Shown here in pieces: positions 17,021 to 24,192 of a stretch of DNA of 32,423 bases. The position numbers were made by a program, and so were the translations under genes. This DNA is from Anaeromyxobacter oryzisoli. GTDB taxonomy: Bacteria > Myxococcota > Myxococcia > Myxococcales > Anaeromyxobacteraceae. Under the pieces are notes generated by a model. The model did not search any database. It was given only the letters and a program-made list of their open reading frames with translations, and was not told where the DNA came from. The DNA is taken from positions 1 through 32,423 of the forward strand of contig NZ_JALCZA010000052.1 in NCBI RefSeq assembly GCF_022690765.1, given 5' to 3'. Each line of letters opens with the position of its first letter. The first letter of the stretch is position 1.

Positions 17021-17236
17021 TCAGGCCGCGTCCTGCTTCGCGGTCGCCGCGGCCGGTCGCTCGGCGCCCTTCGCCGCGGCGCGCGCCTCGGCGACGATCC
17101 GGGCGACCGCGAGCCGGCAGGAGCCGCAGCCCGAGCCCGCCCCGGTGCGCCGGAACACCTCGTCGAGGGAATGACCGGCGGCCGCCTCGCGGCGGATCCG
17201 CCGGTCGGTGACCCCTTTGCACAAGCAGACGATCAC
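17021..17236 (-). CDS. bfd: Bacterioferritin-associated ferredoxin (Bfd)
   Basis: This 71-residue [2Fe-2S] protein passes electrons to bacterioferritin so that stored iron is reduced and released. It starts MIVCLCKGVTDRRIRREA and has the CxC...CxxC cysteine set (Cys4, Cys6 and the pair in GSGCGSC) of the BFD-like fold. The C-terminal 15 residues (Ala/Lys-rich) exceed the usual length of about 64. Start: GTG at 17236, with GGAGA about 7 nt upstream. An ATG at 17290 in the same frame lies inside the Fur-box-like sequence and would put the operator within the coding region, so I reject it. It is the first gene of a likely bfd-bfr unit. Confidence 0.9.
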   Translation of the reverse strand: MIVCLCKGVTDRRIRREAAAGHSLDEVFRRTGAGSGCGSCRLAVARIVAEARAAAKGAERPAAATAKQDAA

Positions 17237-17280
17237 GGCGTGCTCTCCGATGCGCGCCGCTCCCCGGCGCCAGACGAAAG

Positions 17281-17301
17281 TGATATGCATTATCAATATC
17301 A
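17281..17301. promoter_or_regulatory. Fur box over the bfd promoter
   Basis: The minus strand reads TGATATTGATAATGCATATCA, matching 17 of 21 positions of the classical Fur consensus. It is a striking AT-rich island in DNA above 70 percent GC. GATAAT (17289-17294) within it can be the bfd -10, giving a start near 17281 and a leader of about 45 nt, so Fur-Fe would block polymerase directly. It lies 45-65 bp upstream of bfd and about 250 bp from the divergent usp gene. Confidence 0.8.
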
Positions 17302-17311
17302 GGGCCTCGGG

Positions 17312-17351
17312 GCGAAGGCAAGGGTCGGAGGCAAGGGGCGGAGGCAAGGGG
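17312..17351 (+). repeat. 13-bp tandem repeat beside the Fur box
   Basis: Two perfect tandem copies of CGGAGGCAAGGGG (17326-17338 and 17339-17351) follow a degenerate copy GCGAAGGCAAGGG (17312-17324). The repeat starts 10 bp from the Fur box, on its upstream side relative to bfd. Confidence 0.7.
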
Positions 17352-17483
17352 CCCCGCGCGGCGACAGGGGACGCTGCGCGTCTCGAGCGCCGCCCCACTC
17401 CGCGAAGCGGGGTCCGCGCCGGTCGCCCACGGGATCCCTTCGGGGCTCCCCGCGTGGCCCGTCGAGCGCGCCGCGCTCACGTC

Positions 17484-17489
17484 TAGCAT
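17484..17489 (+). promoter_or_regulatory. Possible -10 of the usp gene
   Basis: TAGCAT lies 60 bp upstream of the usp start. No well-matched -35 is visible 17 bp upstream. This is a weak call, included because the rest of the 17352-17549 stretch holds nothing else I can name. Confidence 0.25.
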
Positions 17490-17549
17490 GTCGCCACCGC
17501 GGGAGGCACGACGCCTCGTCGGCCGCGGGGACGAGAGGGGTGGACGCCC

Positions 17550-17972
17550 ATGAAGACGCTGGAGTGGAACAAGATCTGCTGCCCGGTGGACTTCTCGGAG
17601 CCCGCGCGGACCGGGCTGCGCGTGGCCGTGGACCTGTGCCGTCGCCTCGGCTCCGAGCTCGTGCTGCTGCACTCGACCGGCGTCAGCAAGATCGCGCAGG
17701 AGCTCCCGCCCGCCCCCGACGAGGCGCCGCTCGCCGCGCTCGAGGAGGAGGCCCGGCGCCTCGGCGCGCCTCGCGTGACGGTGGCCGAGGTCGCGGGGCT
17801 GCCCGAGGTCGCGATCATCGACTACGCCGGCGCGAACGGGATCGATCTCATCGTGATGGGGACCCACGGACGCGTGGATCGCGAGCAGATGCTCACGGGC
17901 TCGGTCTCGGCGGGGGTCGTCCGGAGCGCCGCCTGCCCGGTGCTCATCGTCCACCCGGGGTGGAGGGAGTAG
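17550..17972 (+). CDS. Universal stress protein (UspA family)
   Basis: This 140-residue single-domain Usp has the alpha/beta fold that usually binds ATP and acts as a dimer in stress survival. Seen: N-terminal ICCPVDFSEPARTGLRVAVDL, the IDLIVMGTHGR strand-loop, and the nucleotide-binding pattern G-xx-G-(9x)-G-S in GTHGRVDREQMLTGSVSAGVV, then PVLIVHP. The ATP-binding motif appears intact, with a one-residue variation in spacing. Start: ATG at 17550, with GAGAGGGG about 10 nt upstream. It precedes the hydrogenase operon by 134 bp but a GC-rich hairpin separates them. Confidence 0.92.
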   Translation: MKTLEWNKICCPVDFSEPARTGLRVAVDLCRRLGSELVLLHSTGVSKIAQELPPAPDEAPLAALEEEARRLGAPRVTVAEVAGLPEVAIIDYAGANGIDLIVMGTHGRVDREQMLTGSVSAGVVRSAACPVLIVHPGWRE

Positions 17973-17998
17973 CCGAGGAGCAGCGCCTGGGGGGGTGA

Positions 17999-18023
17999 GG
18001 GCCCCGCCTCTCCGCCGGGGCCC
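17999..18023 (+). terminator. GC-rich hairpin after usp
   Basis: GGGCCCCG (17999-18006) pairs with CGGGGCCC (18016-18023) around a 9-nt loop, starting 26 bp after the usp stop. It lacks a T tract, so it is a candidate terminator by position and strength only. It separates usp from the hydrogenase operon. Confidence 0.45.
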
Positions 18024-18106
18024 CCGCCTCGCAGCGCTCCGCATGACCCGCTCCGCGCGCGCGCCGAGGTGCGAGCATCGGCGCAACCGACAGGAGGCGA
18101 ACCGGC

Positions 18107-19228
18107 ATGCGCGAAGGTCGCCAGGGGCTCCTCGCCGAGCTCGAGCGGCGCGGCGTCACGCGCCGGGAGTTCATCCGGTTCTGCGGCGCCATGGCCGCGG
18201 CCCTCGGGCTGCCGGGCGGCGCGAGCGCCCAGATCGCGGGCGCGCTGCGGACCGCGCCCAAGCCGACGCTCGTGTGGCTCGAGTTCCAGGACTGCGCCGG
18301 GAACACCGAGTCGTTCCTGCGCGCGAGCCGGCCGACGGTCGCCAACCTCATCCTCGACACGATCTCGGTGGACTACCACGAGACGATCATGGCGGCGCCA
18401 GGCACGCAGGCGGAGGAGGCGCTCGCGCGCGTCGTCGCGGAGTCGCGCGGCCAGTACCTCGCCGTGGTCGAGGGCTCGATCCCGCTCGCGGACGGCGGCG
18501 TCTACTGCTGCATCGCCGGGCGGACCGCGCTGGACATCGCGAAGCGCGTCTGCGGCGGCGCGGCGGCGACGATCGCGGTGGGCACGTGCGCGACGCACGG
18601 CGGGATCCCCGGGGCCGCGCCGAACCCCACGGGCGCCGTCGGGGTCGGGGAGGCGGTCCCCGGGCTGCGGAACCTGATCAACCTGACCGCGTGCCCGATG
18701 AACGTGGAGAACCTCACGGCGCTGATCGTCTACTACCTCACCTTCAAGCAGTGGCCGCCGCTCGACGCGGAGCGCCGCCCGCTGTTCGCGCACGGGAAGC
18801 TCCTCCACGATGCGTGCGAGCGACGCGCCCACTTCAACGCCGGCGAGTTCGCCGAGGCCTGGGGCGACGAGGGGCACTGCAACGGCTACTGCCTCTTCAA
18901 GATGGGCTGCAAGGGGCCGGTCACGTTCTACAACTGCCCCACCATCCGCTGGAACGAGGGCACGAGCTGGCCGGTGCAGTGCGGCCACGGGTGCATCGGC
19001 TGCGCCGAGCCCCGGTTCTGGGACCGGATGACGCCGTTCTACGGGCACCTGCCGCTCACGCCCGGGATCGGCGCCGACATCGACCGCGTCGGCCTCGCCG
19101 CGACGGGGCTGGTGGCCGCCGGCTTCGCCGTCCACGGCGTCACCTCGTACGTGAAGCGCGCGGCGGAGCGCGAGCTGCCCGCGGAGAAGTCGGTACCTCC
19201 ACCGGACCGGAAGGGGAACGGACCGTGA
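18107..19228 (+). CDS. hyaA: Group 1 [NiFe] hydrogenase small subunit (Tat-exported)
   Basis: This 373-residue iron-sulfur subunit carries electrons from the NiFe site to the cytochrome b. A Tat signal, TRREFIRF with Arg19-Arg20 followed by an Ala/Gly-rich stretch, exports the folded enzyme; a C-terminal hydrophobic helix (about 328-350) anchors it. Cluster ligands: proximal Cys63, Cys161 and Cys196; distal His234, Cys237, Cys262 and Cys268; medial Cys277, Cys296 and Cys299. The proximal motif reads CAGN: Asn66 stands where most small subunits have Cys (CTGC). An extra Cys292 sits near the medial ligands. Start: ATG at 18107, AGGAGG at 18092-18097, 9 nt spacing. The stop overlaps the large subunit as GTGA. 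Confidence 0.95.
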   Translation: MREGRQGLLAELERRGVTRREFIRFCGAMAAALGLPGGASAQIAGALRTAPKPTLVWLEFQDCAGNTESFLRASRPTVANLILDTISVDYHETIMAAPGTQAEEALARVVAESRGQYLAVVEGSIPLADGGVYCCIAGRTALDIAKRVCGGAAATIAVGTCATHGGIPGAAPNPTGAVGVGEAVPGLRNLINLTACPMNVENLTALIVYYLTFKQWPPLDAERRPLFAHGKLLHDACERRAHFNAGEFAEAWGDEGHCNGYCLFKMGCKGPVTFYNCPTIRWNEGTSWPVQCGHGCIGCAEPRFWDRMTPFYGHLPLTPGIGADIDRVGLAATGLVAAGFAVHGVTSYVKRAAERELPAEKSVPPPDRKGNGP

Positions 19229-20928
19229 CCCACGTCGTCGTGGACCCCATCACGCGGATCGAGGGCCACCTGCGCATCGAGGCGGAGGTGGAGGGCGGCC
19301 GCGTCCGCGACGCCTGGTCGAGCGCGCCCATGTTCCGCGGGATCGAGCTCGTCCTGCAGGGGCGCGATCCGCGGGACGCCTGGGCGTTCACCCAGCGCAT
19401 CTGCGGCGTCTGCACCACCGTCCACGCGATCGCGTCGATCCGCGCGGTCGAGGCCGCGATCGGCGCGGTGCCGCCCCCGAACGCGCGCCTCCTGCGCAAC
19501 CTGGTGATGGCCACGCACTGCGTGCAGGACCACGTGATCCACTTCTACCACCTGCACGCGCTCGACTGGGTGGACCTCGTGTCGGCGCTCTCCGCCGATC
19601 CGGCGCGCGCCGCGACCCTCGCGCAGTCGATCTCGGACTGGCCGCTCTCGAGCCCGAAGTACTTCGCCGGCGTCCGCGCGCGGCTCCGCGCCCTGGCGGA
19701 GAGCAAGCAGCTCGGTCCGTTCGCGAACGCGTACTGGGGCCACCCCGCCTACCGGCTGCCGCCCGAGGCCAACCTCATGGCGGTGGCGCACTACCTCGAG
19801 GCGCTCGACTGGCAGCGCGAGTTCATCCGCGTCCACGCGATCCTCGGCGGCAAGAACCCGCACCTCCAGTCCTTCCTCGTGGGCGGGATGGCGACGCCCG
19901 TGGACCCGGATCGGGCCGCGTCGCTCAACGCCGGCTCGATCGCGGCGATGCGCAAGCTCGTCGCGAGCGCGCGCGAGTTCGTGTCGAAGGTCTACCTCCC
20001 CGACCTCCTCGCGGTCGCCGCCGCCTACCTGGACTGGGCGGGCCACGGGGCCGGGGTCGGCAACTACCTCGTGTACGGCGAGTACCCGGAGGCGGACGGG
20101 CCGAACGCGCCGCTCTACCTCCCGGCCGGGGTGATCCGCGGCCGCGATCTCTCGAAGGTCGAGCGCCCCGATCCCGCGAAGATCACCGAGGAGGTCGAGC
20201 ACGCCTGGTACGCGTACCCGGCCGGCGCCCGCGCGCTGAACCCGTCCGAGGGCGTCACCCGGCCGGTCTACTCGGGACCTCGGCCGCCGTACGAGCGGCT
20301 CGACACGAGCGCGAAGTACAGCTGGCTCAAGTCGCCACGGTATGACGGGCTCCCGATGGAGGTCGGCCCGCTCGCGCGCGTCCTCGTCGCGTACGCCTCG
20401 CGCCACGAGGCCGTCCGGAAGGCGGTGGACGGCGTCCTGCAACGGCTGAAGGTCGGCCCCGAGGCGCTGTTCTCCACGCTCGGCCGGACCGCGGCGCGCG
20501 CGGTGGAGACGCTGGTGCTCGTGGACAAGATGGGGGAGTGGGTCGAGGCCCTCGCGGACGCGATGGCCCGCCGCGACCGGCGCATCTGCGACACCGCGCG
20601 CTGGGATCCCGCGAGCTGGCCGGCGCGGGCGAGCGGGGCGGGCTTCCACGAGGCGCCGCGCGGCGCGCTCGGGCACTGGGTCCGCATCGAGGACCGGCGC
20701 ATCGCGAACTACCAGTGCGTCGTCCCGACCACCTGGAACGCGGGCCCGCGCGACGCCGCCGGCCACCGCGGGCCCTACGAGGAGGCGCTCGTCGCGACGC
20801 CCATCGCGGACCCGGCTCGCCCGCTGGAGCTCCTGCGGACGGTCCACTCCTTCGACCCGTGCCTCGCCTGCGGGGTGCACGTGGTGGACGCGCGCGGGCG
20901 CGCCCTCGGAGAGGCGCTCGAAACATGA
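19225..20928 (+). CDS. hyaB: Group 1 [NiFe] hydrogenase large subunit
   Basis: This 567-residue catalytic subunit holds the NiFe(CN)2CO site that splits H2. Nickel ligands are in the L1 motif RICGVC (Cys60, Cys63) and the C-terminal L2 motif DPCLACGVH (Cys546, Cys549). The VVDPITRIEGHL start and L1 with TTVHAIASIRAVE are typical of Group 1 membrane-bound uptake enzymes. The 15 residues after His552 form the extension that a maturation protease removes after nickel insertion; such a protease is encoded at 21795. Start: GTG at 19225, overlapping the small-subunit stop. The stop is followed by 178 bp holding copy B of the modular repeat before the cytochrome b gene. Confidence 0.96.
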   Translation: MTHVVVDPITRIEGHLRIEAEVEGGRVRDAWSSAPMFRGIELVLQGRDPRDAWAFTQRICGVCTTVHAIASIRAVEAAIGAVPPPNARLLRNLVMATHCVQDHVIHFYHLHALDWVDLVSALSADPARAATLAQSISDWPLSSPKYFAGVRARLRALAESKQLGPFANAYWGHPAYRLPPEANLMAVAHYLEALDWQREFIRVHAILGGKNPHLQSFLVGGMATPVDPDRAASLNAGSIAAMRKLVASAREFVSKVYLPDLLAVAAAYLDWAGHGAGVGNYLVYGEYPEADGPNAPLYLPAGVIRGRDLSKVERPDPAKITEEVEHAWYAYPAGARALNPSEGVTRPVYSGPRPPYERLDTSAKYSWLKSPRYDGLPMEVGPLARVLVAYASRHEAVRKAVDGVLQRLKVGPEALFSTLGRTAARAVETLVLVDKMGEWVEALADAMARRDRRICDTARWDPASWPARASGAGFHEAPRGALGHWVRIEDRRIANYQCVVPTTWNAGPRDAAGHRGPYEEALVATPIADPARPLELLRTVHSFDPCLACGVHVVDARGRALGEALET

Positions 20929-20953
20929 CGGCGACACCCCCTCGCCTTGAGCT

Positions 20954-21085
20954 GCTGCGGCGCACGCTGCCTGCCTGCGCGGGGCAGACTCCTCCCTGCG
21001 CTGCTCGACGTGCCAACAGGCACGCCTGCGCTGCTCGGTCGTCGTGTGCCCCCGCTCGGCGACGGCATCGTGTGCCTCGCGACGC
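20954..21085 (+). repeat. Modular dispersed repeat, copy B (short hairpin core)
   Basis: Left flank 20954-21007 is identical to copy A over 54 bp; right flank 21024-21085 matches over 62 bp with two mismatches. The core is only 16 bp (21008-21023) and with the first flank base makes a hairpin: CGTGCC (21009-21014), loop AACA, GGCACG (21019-21024). The 13-mer CCTGCGCTGCTCG again flanks the core. It sits between the hydrogenase large subunit and cytochrome b genes. Confidence 0.8.
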
Positions 21086-21106
21086 TCAACGCAAGCGGGT
21101 GGCGCC

Positions 21107-21817
21107 ATGAGACCGCTGAGGCCGATCGAGCGCTCCACCGAGCTCGCGCGCGTGTACGTCTGGGAGTGGCCGGTGCGCGTCGCCCACTGGGTGATCGTCG
21201 GCGCGATCCTGGTGCTCTCCGCGACCGGCTACGTCGTAGCCCACCCGCCGGGGAGATGGGCGCCCCTCGGCACCGTGAAGGCCGTCCACTCGTACGCGGC
21301 GATCGCGCTCACGCTCGCCTTCGCCAGCCGCGTCGCCTGGATGTTCATCGGCAACCGGTGGGCGCAGTGGGATCAGCTCCTCCCCGTGCGCCGCGAGCGC
21401 TGGCGCGGCCTGGGGCCCACGCTGGAGTGGTACCTCTTCGTGCTCCGGAAGCCGCCGGGGTACGTCGGCCACAACCCGCTCGCGGGCGCGATCTACACGC
21501 TCGTGTTCCTGATCGAGCTGCTCATGATCACGACCGGGTTCGCGATGTACTCCGTGAGCGCGCCGTACTGGTCGCCGATGCACGCCTTCGGCTTCCTCGG
21601 GCCGCTGCTCGGCGGCCTCCAGACCGCGCGCTGGCTCCACCACGCCGGCATGTGGCTCCTGCTCGGCTTCATGGTCCACCACGTCTACAGCGCCGTGCTC
21701 ATGTCGCAGGTCGAGGCGAACGCGACGATGGAGTCGATCTTCTCCGGGTACAAGTTCGTGCCGGAGGAGGACGTGGTGAGCCCTCGGGTGCGCCGTGCCA
21801 CGCCGCCGAGCCCCTGA
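21107..21817 (+). CDS. hyaC: Hydrogenase cytochrome b subunit (HyaC/HupC family)
   Basis: This 236-residue integral membrane protein anchors the hydrogenase and passes electrons from its distal cluster to quinone. Four hydrophobic segments are visible (about 25-47, 60-81, 127-150 and 174-199). Candidate haem ligands are His27 (VRVAHW), His61 (VHSY), His178/179 (RWLHHAG) and His191/192 (MVHHVYS), as in the family. Start: ATG at 21107; longer in-frame starts lie in the repeat. The ribosome binding site is weak, so expression may depend on readthrough from the large subunit or on a signal in the repeat. The end overlaps the protease gene by 23 bp. Confidence 0.93.
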   Translation: MRPLRPIERSTELARVYVWEWPVRVAHWVIVGAILVLSATGYVVAHPPGRWAPLGTVKAVHSYAAIALTLAFASRVAWMFIGNRWAQWDQLLPVRRERWRGLGPTLEWYLFVLRKPPGYVGHNPLAGAIYTLVFLIELLMITTGFAMYSVSAPYWSPMHAFGFLGPLLGGLQTARWLHHAGMWLLLGFMVHHVYSAVLMSQVEANATMESIFSGYKFVPEEDVVSPRVRRATPPSP

Positions 21818-22301
21818 TCGGGAAGCGCGCCGCATCCCGCTGCTCGTCCTCGGGCTCGGGAACGTCCTCTGCGGGGACGACGGCCTGGGCGTCCAGGCGG
21901 TGGCGCGCCTCGCGCACGCGCGGGGCCTGCCGCGCGGCGTGCGGCTCGAGGACGGCGGCGTGCTCGGTCTCGCGCTCCTCCCGACGCTGGAGGCGGCCCG
22001 GCGCGCGATCATCGTGGACGCGGTCCGGTGCGCTCGCCCCGCCGGCGCGCTGGTCGCGCTCGAGGGCGAGGACGTCGTCCCGGCGCTCCGGGAGCGGCTC
22101 TCGCCGCACGAGGTCGGCGTCTGGGACCTGCTCTGGGCGGCGCGGCTGCGCGGGCGCGCCCCCGAGCGGCTCGCGATCCTCGGGCTCGTCCCGGCGTCGC
22201 TCGAGCTCGGCGTCGGGCTCTCGCCGGTGGTCGAGGCGGCCCTCCCCGCGCTCGTGGACGCGGTGGTGACGACGGCGCGGGCGTGGGGATCCGCTCGCTG
22301 A
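21795..22301 (+). CDS. hyaD: Hydrogenase maturation protease (HyaD/HupD, M52)
   Basis: This 168-residue endopeptidase cuts the C-terminal extension from the large subunit once nickel is in place. Motifs: LVLGLGNVLCGDDGLG (17-32), where Asp29 aligns with the nickel-sensing Glu16 of HybD; IIVDAVR (Asp75); and LSPHEVGVWDLL (His105). Start: GTG at 21795, inside the end of the cytochrome b gene, the only start in this frame before the first motif. The N-terminal 13 residues are basic and may not be conserved. Other maturation genes (hypA-F) are not in the window. Confidence 0.9.
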   Translation: MPRRRAPDREARRIPLLVLGLGNVLCGDDGLGVQAVARLAHARGLPRGVRLEDGGVLGLALLPTLEAARRAIIVDAVRCARPAGALVALEGEDVVPALRERLSPHEVGVWDLLWAARLRGRAPERLAILGLVPASLELGVGLSPVVEAALPALVDAVVTTARAWGSAR

Positions 22302-22351
22302 CGCGGAACGCCGCCGGGCGAGGCCCCCGCGCGCTCGGCGTGCGGATGCCG

Positions 22352-22357
22352 TATACA
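22352..22357 (+). promoter_or_regulatory. -10 element at the nucleosidase gene start
   Basis: TATACA lies 7 nt before the ATG at 22365, with no ribosome binding site between. No convincing -35 is visible. It fits the leaderless pattern noted elsewhere in the window. Confidence 0.45.
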
Positions 22358-22364
22358 TCGGGCC

Positions 22365-22949
22365 ATGTCCGCCCCGGCGCTCCTCCTGTCCGCCTTCCCG
22401 CCCGAGCTCGCCGGGCTCGACGCGGCGCCGCCCGCGGGGTGGGTGACGGGCTGCACCGGCGTCGGCGCGGTGACCGCGGCGGTCGAGACGGCGCGGCTCC
22501 TCGCGCGCCACGCCCCGTCGCGCGTGCTGTTCGTGGGCACGTGCGGCGCGTACGACGAGCGGCTCGCGCCGGGCGCGCTGCTCGCCGTCGGCGAGGCCAT
22601 CGCGCTCTCGCTCGACGAGGTGGAGGGGCGCGCGTACCGCCCCGAGCTCGAGCGGACCCGCTGGGCCGCCACCTGGGCGCTGCCGCTGCCCGCGCACGCG
22701 GTGGCAGTGCCGCCCGCGATCACGCGCACGGCGGCGGGCGCGCGTGCCCTGGGCGCGCGCGCGGCGGCGGAGCACCTCGAGGTCACGGGCGTGTTCGCGG
22801 CCTGTCACGCCGCCGGGGTCCCGGTCGCGGCGGCGCTCGCCGTCGCGAACCGCGTCGGCCCGGACGCGAGCGTCGAGTGGCGCGCGAACCACGCCGCCGC
22901 GAGCCGGGCGCTCGTCGAGGTGCTCCGCGCGCGAGGCGTGCTCGGGTAG
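22365..22949 (+). CDS. Nucleoside phosphorylase-family hydrolase, possible futalosine hydrolase (MqnB)
   Basis: This 194-residue protein belongs to the PNP/MTAN phosphorylase superfamily, which cleaves N-glycosidic bonds. Seen: TGVGAVTAAVET near 31-42, the phosphorylase loop FVGTCGAYDERLAPGALL (56-73), and the ribose-binding region HLEVTGVFAACHAAGVPVAAALAVANRVG (about 138-166). It is shorter than MTA/SAH nucleosidase (about 230) and nearer to futalosine hydrolase, which acts in the alternative menaquinone pathway. No other mqn gene is in the window, so the specific call is an inference. Start: ATG at 22365, directly after a -10-like TATACA. It converges on the histidine kinase gene with a 29-bp gap. 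Confidence 0.65.
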   Translation: MSAPALLLSAFPPELAGLDAAPPAGWVTGCTGVGAVTAAVETARLLARHAPSRVLFVGTCGAYDERLAPGALLAVGEAIALSLDEVEGRAYRPELERTRWAATWALPLPAHAVAVPPAITRTAAGARALGARAAAEHLEVTGVFAACHAAGVPVAAALAVANRVGPDASVEWRANHAAASRALVEVLRARGVLG

Positions 22950-22978
22950 TGCTCCGCCGGGATGCCTCCCGTAGGAAG

Positions 22979-24070
22979 TCAGGCCGCCGGCGGCTCGCCG
23001 GCGACATCGAGCGCGGCGCGGCGCGGCAGCCACACCTCGAAGACGGTCGAGCCGACCGCCGATCGGACCGCGATCCGGCCGCCGTGGGCCCGCGCGATCT
23101 CGCGGACGATGAAGAGGCCGAGCCCGAGGCCGTGGCCGTCGCTCCGGCCCCGCCAGAACGGCTCGAACAGGCGCGGCAGGAGCTCTCCCGGGATGGGATC
23201 GCCGCCGTTCTCCACCTCGAGCCGGAGCGCGCCCTCCACCCCGGACACGCGCACCTGCACCGGCGCGTCGCGCGCCCCGTGGACGATCGCGTTCCCGACC
23301 AGGTTCGAGACGAGCTGCGCGACGCGATCGGGATCGAGGTCGCCCGCGTCGTCCCCGTCCACCGCCAGCGCGATCTCGGCCTCGGGGTACGCCGTCTGGA
23401 GCTCGCCGATGACGCGGGCGCAGATCGCGCCGAGCCGCGCCGGCGCGCGGGAGACCGCGAGCGGGGCGCCTTGCCGGGTCCGCGCGAGGTCGAGCACGCC
23501 GCTGACGAGCCCCTCCATCCGATCGGCCGCGCCGCGCATCCGCTCGACGACCTTCCGCTGCCGCTCGCCCAGCGGGCCGAGCTTCGAGACGAGCGCCAGC
23601 CCGACGCGCAGCGCGCCGAGCGGGTTCCGGAGATCGTGGCTCACGACCGCGAGCAGCCGCTCCTGCTGCGCGCCGATGCGCCGCGCCTCCTCCGACGCGG
23701 CCTCCGCCTCCCTCCGCGCGAGCTCCGCCCTCGCGCGCGCCGCGCGGAACCGGCCCGCGATGAGCGAGCCCGCGACTCCGAACAGCACGAACCCGGCGAC
23801 CCGGTGGGCCTCCTCCGAGGTCGAGACGCCGAACGTGTAGGGCACGCCGAGGAAGAAGTAGTCGAACCCGAGCCCGCAGACGCCCACCACGAGGAGCCCC
23901 GGCAGGAGCCCGCCGCGCAGCGCGGCGACGAACACGGCGACGAGCGGGAGGTAGAAGTAGGCCCCGCCGAACGGCCGGACCGTGAGCCGCGACGCCGCGA
24001 CGGCGACGACCCCGAGCGCGAGCGCGACGCCGTATTCGGCGAGGAGGGACCCGGATCGAGAGCGCGGCAC
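22979..24070 (-). CDS. Membrane sensor histidine kinase with DUF4118-like domain
   Basis: This 363-residue kinase has four predicted membrane helices (about 12-30, 38-51, 54-73 and 90-107), with spacing and sequence like the KdpD-type DUF4118 region. A short coiled coil (about 108-138), the H-box VSHDLRNPLG (His145), then the ATPase domain with NLVGNAIVHG (Asn260), VENGGDPIP, and the ATP-lid GHGLGLGLF (312-320) follow. The N-box reads N...N, a usual form. Start: GTG at 24070, just after a TAAGGT element. No response regulator is adjacent; the nearest is the receiver at 28237, more than 4 kb away and not obviously linked. Confidence 0.9.
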   Translation of the reverse strand: MPRSRSGSLLAEYGVALALGVVAVAASRLTVRPFGGAYFYLPLVAVFVAALRGGLLPGLLVVGVCGLGFDYFFLGVPYTFGVSTSEEAHRVAGFVLFGVAGSLIAGRFRAARARAELARREAEAASEEARRIGAQQERLLAVVSHDLRNPLGALRVGLALVSKLGPLGERQRKVVERMRGAADRMEGLVSGVLDLARTRQGAPLAVSRAPARLGAICARVIGELQTAYPEAEIALAVDGDDAGDLDPDRVAQLVSNLVGNAIVHGARDAPVQVRVSGVEGALRLEVENGGDPIPGELLPRLFEPFWRGRSDGHGLGLGLFIVREIARAHGGRIAVRSAVGSTVFEVWLPRRAALDVAGEPPAA

Positions 24071-24076
24071 GGCGAG

Positions 24077-24082
24077 ACCTTA
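24077..24082 (-). promoter_or_regulatory. -10-like element at the histidine kinase start
   Basis: On the minus strand TAAGGT is followed by 6 nt and then the GTG start at 24070. The AAGG inside it could also act as a weak ribosome binding site, so the leaderless reading is less secure here. Confidence 0.35.
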
Positions 24083-24158
24083 GCGGGAACGTCGCGCGCC
24101 GGCCGGTATTCCTCGAGCGGGACTCGGCCCTGGGGAGGGCCCTGACGCGACGGGCGCG

Positions 24159-24164
24159 TTATCT
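24159..24164 (+). promoter_or_regulatory. -10-like element of htrA
   Basis: TTATCT is 28 nt upstream of the ATG and leaves room for a normal leader that holds GGAGG at 24181-24185. No strong -35 is visible. Confidence 0.4.
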
Positions 24165-24192
24165 TCCCCCGCCCCGATCCGGAGGACACGGA

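Noticed and set aside
17237-17398. N-terminal extension of bfd to 17398 or to ATG 17290
   Set aside because: It would place the Fur box and promoter within the coding sequence, and the added residues are unlike any Bfd; GTG 17236 has a ribosome binding site and gives the family start.
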